From NCBI GenBank assembly GCA_937900065.1, contig CALCDS010000213.1:1-6950 (forward strand): a stretch of DNA of 6,950 nucleotides, in the 5' to 3' direction. Below, in pieces: positions 1-5,727 of the stretch. The DNA comes from an uncultured Clostridiaceae bacterium. Its GTDB lineage: Bacteria; Bacillota; Clostridia; Clostridiales; Oxobacteraceae. The notes under the pieces are model-generated. The model made no database searches. It saw only the letters and a list, made by a program, of their open reading frames with translations, and was not told where the DNA came from. The translations under genes and the position numbers were made by a program. How positions within the stretch are numbered: the stretch's first letter is position 1; each line of letters starts with the position of its first letter.

Positions 1-706
1 TGCCGCTATACATAATATAATGCCTTCCCTTGCGGTTGATATAAAATGCTCCCTCTATCGTGTGCCAGTCTCTCCCGTCATGAAAGCGGTCCTTCTCAAA
101 TATCTCTTCGTCAATAGTTGGAAATACAACCGGACGCGGATTTCCTTCCGGGGTCATCATATCAATCAGCCTGTCGCATAAAATTATCGTACCGGGCCTA
201 TGCCAATCGATCCCACAATAGTCATTTACAGAGTAAAAAAGATAATGCTCATTCTTTTCATTCTTGATAACGTGAGCGTCTATTGAAAAATTATCAAAAA
301 GAGTTTTTTCATATTCAAATGGACCTTCAGGCCCTTTAGAGGTTGCTACCTTCATATGCTCGTTGTGGCTGTCGTCTTCTTCAACTTTTATAGAGGAATA
401 ATACATATAAAATACTCCATTTTCGTATATGACCGCTGGAGCCCAGTAATCCTTGTTTTCATCATCTTTTAGAGCATACCCGAGATGCTGCCAGCTTATC
501 AAATCCTTTGAATGGAGTATAGGCACTCCATCTTTTCCGCTCGAATAACAGTAATACTCCCCGTTGTACTTCAGTACGAAAGGGTCTGGATTTAAATCCT
601 GAAACCTTTTATCATAAGCATCAGCACTATTTATTTTTAAAGGGTTTATATATTGTTTTTGCCCTAATACCGGTATTTTATATTCAATCCTTTTTAAACT
701 GTACAT
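1..706 (-). CDS. Glycoside hydrolase, GH43-like (3' end off window)
   Basis: Probable cytoplasmic glycosidase of the five-bladed beta-propeller clan, best matched to GH43, whose members include xylosidases, arabinofuranosidases and arabinanases. I translated 235 residues from the ATG at 704-706; the frame is still open at base 1. AGGAG at 714-718, 7 bases upstream, supports this start. The three acidic residues of GH43 can be placed: the base Asp41 in LNPDPF, the modulating Asp143 in SIDAHVI, and the general acid Glu218 in HTIEGAFY. YWAPAV (87-92) and the blade motifs GVFYMYYSS and RHYIMYSG also fit. The N-terminus has no signal peptide, so the enzyme should act inside the cell on imported oligosaccharides. 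The gene starts 21 bases after the upstream permease stop, so it is very likely in the same operon. The substrate cannot be read from the sequence. GH32 or another propeller family is a less likely alternative, as I do not see the GH32 NDPNG motif. Confidence 0.85.
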   Translation of the reverse strand, partial: MYSLKRIEYKIPVLGQKQYINPLKINSADAYDKRFQDLNPDPFVLKYNGEYYCYSSGKDGVPILHSKDLISWQHLGYALKDDENKDYWAPAVIYENGVFYMYYSSIKVEEDDSHNEHMKVATSKGPEGPFEYEKTLFDNFSIDAHVIKNEKNEHYLFYSVNDYCGIDWHRPGTIILCDRLIDMMTPEGNPRPVVFPTIDEEIFEKDRFHDGRDWHTIEGAFYINRKGRHYIMYSG

Positions 707-713
707 TTCAATT

Positions 714-718
714 CTCCT
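714..718 (-). promoter_or_regulatory. Ribosome binding site of the GH43-like gene
   Basis: On the minus strand AGGAG lies 7 bases before the ATG at 706, in the short gap after the permease stop codon. It fixes the start of the glycosidase gene and supports translation from a shared operon transcript. Confidence 0.7.
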
Positions 719-727
719 ATTATAAAA

Positions 728-1534
728 TTATTCTTTGACAGATCCTGCTGTCAATCCCGATTGCAGATATTTCTGTCCAAATATATATATTATCATTGAT
801 GGCAGCGTCATAAGCATCAATGCTGCATAAAGCTGCGCAACCATCTCAGGTGTCTGGTTTTTCGCGGCCGTAAAATATTGGGCTGCAAGCGTCACCGTAT
901 ACATGCTTTCTTTTCTTACAAACAACAGAGGTATCAAAAAATCATTCCATGAATATATGAACGTCAGCACAAGAACATTTATGACTGCAGGAATTCCAAG
1001 AGGCAACATCATAGTCGCATATATTCGAAAAGTTGAACACCCGTCTATAGTTGCAGCTTCAATTACGGAATCTGGTATGGAATCGAAATAATTTTTAATC
1101 ACCATGAGCATGAACGGAGAATTAAAAGCCACCAAGGGCAATATTATTGAGCCATATGTATCCATCAAATGAAGGTTCTTGGCTGCAGAAAACATGGGGG
1201 TCATTACCGATGCAGGCGGTATTGCCAAACATGCGATCAATAAATAATACAATGCATTCTTAAAATGAAAATCAAGCTTTGAAAAAGCATATCCGGCAAG
1301 CGACGATATAAATGTGACGACAAAGGATGATGAAACAGCTATGAAAAAACTGTTGAAAAGCACTCTTGGATAATTAATTTTAGGATGTTTCAATACAGCA
1401 ATATAGTTTGCTATTCCCTTTATCTTCAATGATTCTATAACAGATTGCATGATTGGATACAGCCAGATTATAAAAAATAGAATCAGAACAACCTCAATGA
1501 TTATCTTTTCCGATCTTTTTAAATTAGAAAACAT
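728..1534 (-). CDS. Sugar ABC transporter permease, MalG-like
   Basis: Inner-membrane permease subunit of a CUT1-type carbohydrate importer, partner of the MalF-like permease just upstream. It has 268 residues, normal for MalG-type subunits, with about six hydrophobic segments (near residues 11-30, 60-85, 95-115, 128-147, 180-203 and 237-254). The ATPase-docking EAA loop is clear: E159-A-A followed by D164-G165, then LPLGIPA at 177-183. The SWNDFL motif (195-200) and the C-terminal GLTAGSVKE are typical of this family. The ATG at 1532-1534 is preceded by AAGGTG at 1540-1545, which directly abuts the stop codon of the upstream permease gene. The two genes are 11 bases apart and probably translationally coupled. 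The imported sugar is unknown; the neighbouring GH43-like enzyme suggests a plant-polysaccharide oligosaccharide (inference). Confidence 0.95.
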   Translation of the reverse strand: MFSNLKRSEKIIIEVVLILFFIIWLYPIMQSVIESLKIKGIANYIAVLKHPKINYPRVLFNSFFIAVSSSFVVTFISSLAGYAFSKLDFHFKNALYYLLIACLAIPPASVMTPMFSAAKNLHLMDTYGSIILPLVAFNSPFMLMVIKNYFDSIPDSVIEAATIDGCSTFRIYATMMLPLGIPAVINVLVLTFIYSWNDFLIPLLFVRKESMYTVTLAAQYFTAAKNQTPEMVAQLYAALMLMTLPSMIIYIFGQKYLQSGLTAGSVKE

Positions 1535-1545
1535 ATCTTCACCTT

Positions 1546-2439
1546 CTACATGTCTTTTTGAGAAGACTCATAAAACTTTATCTGGATTATTGACATCACA
1601 AAAGCTATGATAAGTATTATAATGCCGATAGCGGCTCCTGAACCTGCTTTATATTCCTCAATGGTTCTCTTGTAAAGAAAAGTCGTTATAAACTCTGTTG
1701 ACCGCCCAGGCCCTCCTCCTGTAAGCATTACAACAATATCAAATGTTTTCAGCGAGCCTACTATACCGAGCACAATTAAAGTGCTGGTCGTACCTTTTAG
1801 CATCGGTATCGTTATTTTAAACAGTGTATTGAAAAAACCCGCCCCATCTATCTTTGCAGACTCGAATACGTCATCAGGCAAGGCCAAGAGTCCTGAATAG
1901 TACATGACCATGCTGAATCCCATCCATTCAAAAACATTTACGATGATGACCGACATCAACGAATATTTAGGGTCACCAAGCCATGAAACAGCCAGAAAGT
2001 CAAGATGGAGCGCCCTCAACATGACGTTTAGATTTCCAAGATTATAATCCATCATTATTCTAAATATTGAAGCTATGATTATAGGCGCCATCACTACGGG
2101 CATGAAGAATATGGACTTGAATAAAGTATGTCCCCTAAGCTTTGCCCTTAAAAGCACAGCAAGCAGCAAACCCAACATAGCTTGTATGCCTACAGTAAAT
2201 ACGAAAAATATCAATGTATTAAAAAGTGATATATAGAACACCTTGTCTTCAAAAAGGTTTTTATAGTTTTCCAGGCCTATGAATTTTATCTCATCATTGA
2301 TTCCATTCCATTCATAAAGGCTCGTATATGCCGTTGAGCCAATGCAATAGTATAAAAATAGTCCGGATAAAATTATAATGGGTAAAACATAAAGATATGG
2401 CACGATTTTTTTTGCGAGCTTATTTTTTGCAATCGACAT
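1546..2439 (-). CDS. Sugar ABC transporter permease, MalF-like
   Basis: Inner-membrane permease of the same CUT1-type importer, pairing with the MalG-like subunit downstream. I chose the ATG at 2437-2439 (297 residues) because GGGGGA at 2445-2450 stands 5 bases before it. The frame can be extended to a GTG at 2464-2466 (306 residues), but no ribosome binding site precedes that codon and the added residues are not membrane-like. About six hydrophobic segments are visible (near 12-34, 71-98, 108-129, 160-182, 217-239 and 266-288). The ATPase-docking loop is present in a variant form, E193-S-A followed by D198-G-A, then ITIPML at 209-214. FDIVVMLTGGGPGRSTE (233-249) is a hallmark of MalF-type subunits. 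The gene lies 93 bases after the binding-protein gene, behind a perfect hairpin. Confidence 0.95.
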   Translation of the reverse strand: MSIAKNKLAKKIVPYLYVLPIIILSGLFLYYCIGSTAYTSLYEWNGINDEIKFIGLENYKNLFEDKVFYISLFNTLIFFVFTVGIQAMLGLLLAVLLRAKLRGHTLFKSIFFMPVVMAPIIIASIFRIMMDYNLGNLNVMLRALHLDFLAVSWLGDPKYSLMSVIIVNVFEWMGFSMVMYYSGLLALPDDVFESAKIDGAGFFNTLFKITIPMLKGTTSTLIVLGIVGSLKTFDIVVMLTGGGPGRSTEFITTFLYKRTIEEYKAGSGAAIGIIILIIAFVMSIIQIKFYESSQKDM

Positions 2440-2444
2440 TTCAA

Positions 2445-2450
2445 TCCCCC
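2445..2450 (-). promoter_or_regulatory. Ribosome binding site deciding the MalF-like start
   Basis: GGGGGA on the minus strand lies 5 bases before the ATG at 2439. It lies inside the longer reading frame that would begin with GTG at 2466, which argues that the upstream GTG is not the true start. Confidence 0.65.
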
Positions 2451-2483
2451 GATTATGATAGATCACATATGAATTGGACAGAT

Positions 2484-2523
2484 TGCTGAAGATGCTTCTG
2501 AAAAATCAGAAGCATCTTCAGCA
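2484..2523 (-). terminator. Perfect intergenic hairpin, attenuator or mRNA-stabilising
   Basis: The arms 2484-2500 and 2507-2523 are exact reverse complements (17 bp) around a six-base loop. One more A-T pair can form inside, giving 18 bp and a four-base loop. The hairpin starts 9 bases after the binding-protein stop codon and ends 44 bases before the MalF-like start. No run of T follows on the transcribed strand (ATCTGTCC comes next), so it is not a textbook intrinsic terminator. Hairpins at this place in sugar-transport operons commonly protect the upstream mRNA or stop part of the transcription, so that binding protein exceeds permease. That role is inferred here; the structure itself is seen directly. 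Confidence 0.7.
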
Positions 2524-2532
2524 GCATACAGC

Positions 2533-3882
2533 TTACCTTTTTATCTTCTCTGAAACTTTTTGAAGTTCTTCAAGCGCTTTATCGATCGGTTTTCCCGCAG
2601 CTACATCCTGTACTGCAACACCCAATGCATCTGACAATTCAGGATAATCAAGCTGCCTCTTATATTTTGATTCAGCCACTATCTTGTTGGCTGCATTTAT
2701 AGCATCTTTTTCAGACTGGAATTTTACAGAATCAAGCGATACCGTAATTCCCTTTCTCGACGGGCTTCCCTGAACAGTCTCCGCCATGATCTGCTGTCCT
2801 TCATCCATTGCCATAAAGCTGAACAATTCCCATGCAGCATCCTTGTTCTTGCTGTCCTTGTTGATTGCAATAGCCGTATCGACGCCTGCGATCGCAACCG
2901 GATCATAAGGCCCTATCTTCGGTAGTATGAACATTCCGGTCTCATCATTTTCGATTTTAGTCCCGAACTTTTCTCCTGAAGGAGCTACGGTAAATGATAC
3001 ATGCCATGTCCCTGTCGGGAACATTGCGGCTTTTCTTGAATAGAAATATTGATCCCTTGCATCGGGATATGTTGCAACACCAAGTGCGCCCTTCTGGAAT
3101 ACATTATCGAACAACTTTTTAATCGCACCCATAGTATCTACAAATGTCTTATCGGTCCATGACAATTTCCCTGCTTCCGCTTCATAAACTTTTCCCGGAC
3201 CGAACTGATTGCTTAAGGCTATAAAAAGATCATCACAATGCCATCCGTCTTTTCCTCCAAAAGCAACCGGAATGATTCCTTTTGCCGTAAGCTTCTTGTT
3301 TACGTCAAGCCATTCATCATAAGTCTTAGGCACATCCTTTATGCCTGCTTCATCAAATAGCGTCTTGTTATATATCACAAATTCCTGAGCTGTAAAGTTT
3401 ATCGGCAGAGCAACAAGCGTACCGTCGCTTGCCAAAGTCTGTTTCGTAGCAGCCTCCGACAGTTTGCTTTCCCATCCGCTTCCCCATTTGGAATCCGCCA
3501 AGGGTTTAATAGGTTCCAGATTTTTTTCATATTGCTTCAGCATTGCCCCGACCTGCATTCCTAAAACATCAGGCCCTTGGCCCGCTGCCATCGCGACCTG
3601 GAGTTTTTTGTCATAGTCGGGTTTTTCTCCACGCCAAAACTCTACTTTAATGTTTGGATACTTTTTCTGGAAAGCATCATAGCAAAGTTTCCATTGAGAA
3701 TCTGTAGGAACCCATGTCCAATAAGTAATAGTTTTTTGAGCTTCTTCGGTATCATCAGTCTTTGATCCGTTTGACTGCACATCGCCCTCTGCTGCCTGCT
3801 TGCCGCAGCCGGCAAGCAAACCTGCGAGCACGGCAGCTGTGAGTATGACACATGCTGCCTTTTTAAATCTTGATAGACCCAT
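2533..3882 (-). CDS. Sugar ABC transporter solute-binding lipoprotein (family 1)
   Basis: Extracellular, membrane-anchored receptor that captures the sugar and delivers it to the two permeases downstream. It has 449 residues, usual for MalE/family 1 binding proteins. The N-terminus is a lipoprotein signal: basic residues R5-K8, a hydrophobic stretch 9-23, and lipobox L23-A-G-C26, with Cys26 as the lipidated residue. A polar linker follows (27-50), then the mature fold beginning TITYWTW. Family features include YDKKLQVAMAAGQGPDVL (90-107), SRKAAMFPTGTWHVS (282-296) and GVDTAIAI (333-340). The aromatic residues W55, W57 and W293 are candidates for sugar stacking, a guess from position. The start is well supported by AGGAGG at 3892-3897, 9 bases before the ATG, the strongest ribosome binding site in the window. 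This fits a protein needed in excess. The sugar cannot be named from the sequence. Confidence 0.95.
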   Translation of the reverse strand: MGLSRFKKAACVILTAAVLAGLLAGCGKQAAEGDVQSNGSKTDDTEEAQKTITYWTWVPTDSQWKLCYDAFQKKYPNIKVEFWRGEKPDYDKKLQVAMAAGQGPDVLGMQVGAMLKQYEKNLEPIKPLADSKWGSGWESKLSEAATKQTLASDGTLVALPINFTAQEFVIYNKTLFDEAGIKDVPKTYDEWLDVNKKLTAKGIIPVAFGGKDGWHCDDLFIALSNQFGPGKVYEAEAGKLSWTDKTFVDTMGAIKKLFDNVFQKGALGVATYPDARDQYFYSRKAAMFPTGTWHVSFTVAPSGEKFGTKIENDETGMFILPKIGPYDPVAIAGVDTAIAINKDSKNKDAAWELFSFMAMDEGQQIMAETVQGSPSRKGITVSLDSVKFQSEKDAINAANKIVAESKYKRQLDYPELSDALGVAVQDVAAGKPIDKALEELQKVSEKIKR

Positions 3883-3990
3883 ATTTCACACCCTCCTATT
3901 TTTTAAATTTTCTGTCAAATATATATTAATGCAAAAAAGGAGTGCGTCTGACTCACATATTTTACTATTTACTATGATTTTTTGTTATCC
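3883..3990 (-). other. Probable long 5' leader of the binding-protein gene
   Basis: If the extended -10 at 3991-3999 is used, transcription would begin near 3984 and leave an untranslated leader of about 100 bases. It is very AT-rich. It contains a tandem 7-base repeat (TTTACTA twice on the plus strand, 3961-3974), a T-run preceded by only a 4-bp stem (3934-3954), and the AGGAGG ribosome binding site at 3892-3897. I see no known riboswitch architecture. Confidence 0.35.
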
Positions 3991-3999
3991 TTTATAGCA
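3991..3999 (-). promoter_or_regulatory. Candidate extended -10 promoter of the transport operon
   Basis: The minus strand reads TGCTATAAA, an extended -10 element (TG, one base, then TATAAA, which matches TATAAT at five of six positions). At a 17-base spacing the -35 region (4014-4019) reads AAAAGT, far from TTGACA. A weak -35 with a good -10 is typical of promoters that need an activator bound just upstream. An AraC-type response regulator is encoded immediately upstream, so this is the most plausible target site. The start point is predicted, not observed. Confidence 0.45.
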
Positions 4000-4095
4000 A
4001 TGCAGTTTTCTCAACTTTTAGCGGCAGGCATCACATCATTTTCAGTCAGCGTCATATATCCATCCCCTCTGAAACGAAAAGCTAAGAAAAGGTTT
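4000..4095 (-). other. Intergenic region upstream of candidate promoter, likely activator-binding zone
   Basis: The stretch between the regulator stop codon and the candidate -10 element holds no gene that I can support. I see no strong terminator for the regulator gene: only GAAAC/GTTTC arms around a 16-base T-rich stretch just past the stop. Read-through from the kinase-regulator transcript into the transport genes is therefore possible. The region is the natural place for an AraC-type regulator to bind, but I could not identify convincing paired operator half-sites. Confidence 0.3.
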
Positions 4096-5727
4096 CTATT
4101 TATGCATTACAAAATGTTCGTACTCAACAGGAGTCATTCCCGTAGTCTCTTTAAATACTTTAAAGAAATAATTATAGCTTACAAATCCTGTCCTCTGCGC
4201 TATCTCTTTTATTTTGAAATTGCTCTCTTCCATCAGGACCTTGGCCTTTTCTATCCTAAACATCTGTAAATATTCAATAAACCCCATTGAGCAATCATTT
4301 TTAAAGACCCTACTTAAGTATGTACTGCTGATTCCAACATACCTTGCAGCATCATCAAGCGATATATCTCTTCTGTAATTTTCATTTATATATTCTATTG
4401 CTTTTTTAGTATACTCAGAATAATTTTCATTCACCTTTTTAGACTTCAACCCGCATATCAGCCTCATGCAAGCTCCGGCGAGCCAGTGCTCCATATCCTT
4501 TATCGTTTCAAATCTTCCAATCCTTTTATACGGAGTATCCTTGCATTGATAAACGGATGATATATCTATTCCGTTCTCCCTGGCTATCTTATTTATGATG
4601 TTGATTATTTCAACACATATCATGCTTATTGAGTCAAGATTGGCTTTTAGAGAATAGATTTTATTGAATATCTTCTCAATACAGAGTACAGTATTTTCCG
4701 TATCCATGGATTTTAAATACAATGTAATATCCTTCTCGTCTTTTATATCAAGCGACACAAACCCTGCATCCATGTTCAAAGAGTCATCCGGGTTTATTAT
4801 ATTGTCCTTGCCTTTGTATAGCTTTCCTCTTAAAAGGTTTACAGCCTCATTGTAATATTTGCTTATAAGGTCTATGTCGCTGCACACTCTGCTCATGCTA
4901 AATGATGCAGTTATGTTAAAATACCTTTTAATGCTTGCCTTTATCCTGTTTATCACGGTTAATATATAAGAATGAATGTAAAGGTCGCTCTTCATCTTAC
5001 CAAGGGAAACGATTATCGCAAATCTTCCTTCATTCACATATGAAACCATGGATTTCCCCGAGTCATCCAATATTTCCTGAACAATATCCATAAATGACTG
5101 CAGAAACAAATTAAGTTCCCTGGCATTATATTTCTCTTTTACAAGCATAAAATCATCTATTTCAGCCAATATAACCATCAGATTCTTCATATCAAGCTTA
5201 AGATCCATTGACTTTATTATATCTTCTATCGTATCCCTGTTATCAAGTACCCCATCTAAAAGATCCTTTATGAAATTCTGCTTTGCAAACGGCTTTTCTA
5301 TATTGAGCTTGTCGACCAAACTCTGCTCATGATTTTGAGCTTTTCTTTCATGTTCGATGCTCTCACATGCGGATTTTAAAATGTTGCATAGTTCCTCAGG
5401 CGATATCTTATGCTTGAGCAAATAATCAACCGCACCATTTTTCATGCTCTGCCTTACATATTCGAAATCATTGTACCCGCTCAAAGCTATGACCTTTACG
5501 ATGCGGGATTTTTTCCTGACATATTCTATAAGGCCTATTCCATCCATTACAGGCATGCTTATATCTGTAATGATTATATCCGGATTTTTATCCTCAATCA
5601 CCTGAATCGCGGCTTTGCCATTGGAAGCCTCTCCTATGATTTCATATCCATGCTTTTCCCATTCAATCAGTCTTTTCAAGTTCGAACGCGCATATACATC
5701 GTCATCCACAATCAATACCCTATACAT
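4096..5727 (-). CDS. Response regulator with AraC-type DNA-binding domain, YesN-like
   Basis: Cytoplasmic transcription regulator, partner of the kinase encoded just upstream; likely activator of the sugar-transport genes downstream (inference from position). It has 543 residues. The receiver domain (about 1-125) has acidic D8/D9, phospho-acceptor D55 in IITDISMPVMDG, S83 in the switch position and K105. The middle region (about 180-300) looks like the degenerate GGDEF-like module found in YesN-type regulators: LMVILAEIDD and EGRFAIIVS keep the fold but not the catalytic GGDEF motif, so cyclase activity is not expected. The C-terminus (about 438-540) is a double helix-turn-helix AraC domain, with ISLDDAARYVGISSTYLSRVF and IKEIAQRTGFVSYNYFFKVF followed by GMTPVEY. 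I start at the ATG 5725-5727 because MYRVLIVDDD is the normal receiver beginning and GAGGGGGA lies 8 bases upstream. The frame extends to 5787, but those residues are unlike a receiver N-terminus. Confidence 0.95.
   Translation of the reverse strand: MYRVLIVDDDVYARSNLKRLIEWEKHGYEIIGEASNGKAAIQVIEDKNPDIIITDISMPVMDGIGLIEYVRKKSRIVKVIALSGYNDFEYVRQSMKNGAVDYLLKHKISPEELCNILKSACESIEHERKAQNHEQSLVDKLNIEKPFAKQNFIKDLLDGVLDNRDTIEDIIKSMDLKLDMKNLMVILAEIDDFMLVKEKYNARELNLFLQSFMDIVQEILDDSGKSMVSYVNEGRFAIIVSLGKMKSDLYIHSYILTVINRIKASIKRYFNITASFSMSRVCSDIDLISKYYNEAVNLLRGKLYKGKDNIINPDDSLNMDAGFVSLDIKDEKDITLYLKSMDTENTVLCIEKIFNKIYSLKANLDSISMICVEIINIINKIARENGIDISSVYQCKDTPYKRIGRFETIKDMEHWLAGACMRLICGLKSKKVNENYSEYTKKAIEYINENYRRDISLDDAARYVGISSTYLSRVFKNDCSMGFIEYLQMFRIEKAKVLMEESNFKIKEIAQRTGFVSYNYFFKVFKETTGMTPVEYEHFVMHK

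Noticed and set aside
2440..2466. Upstream GTG start for the MalF-like permease (9 extra residues).
   Set aside because: No ribosome binding site precedes the GTG, while GGGGGA sits 5 bases before the ATG at 2439. The residue pattern after that ATG is a normal permease N-terminus.
2484..2523. Reading the intergenic hairpin as a full Rho-independent terminator or a mobile-element end.
   Set aside because: There is no T-run after it on the transcribed strand, the operon clearly continues, and no transposase or target-site duplication is seen nearby.
3906..3918. TTGACA at 3912-3917 on the minus strand as the -35 of the binding-protein promoter.
   Set aside because: At a 17-base spacing the -10 would fall on or next to the ribosome binding site, leaving no room for a usable leader.
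3934..3954. Possible intrinsic terminator in the leader of the binding-protein gene (GAGT/ACTC stem followed by a T-run on the minus strand).
   Set aside because: Only four base pairs can form around a seven-base loop and the next inner pair is a C-C mismatch, too weak for a terminator.
3982..4269. Plus-strand open frame of 95 codons starting in the intergenic gap.
   Set aside because: More than half of it lies opposite the AraC-domain end of the regulator. I see no clear ribosome binding site and the product has no recognisable domain.
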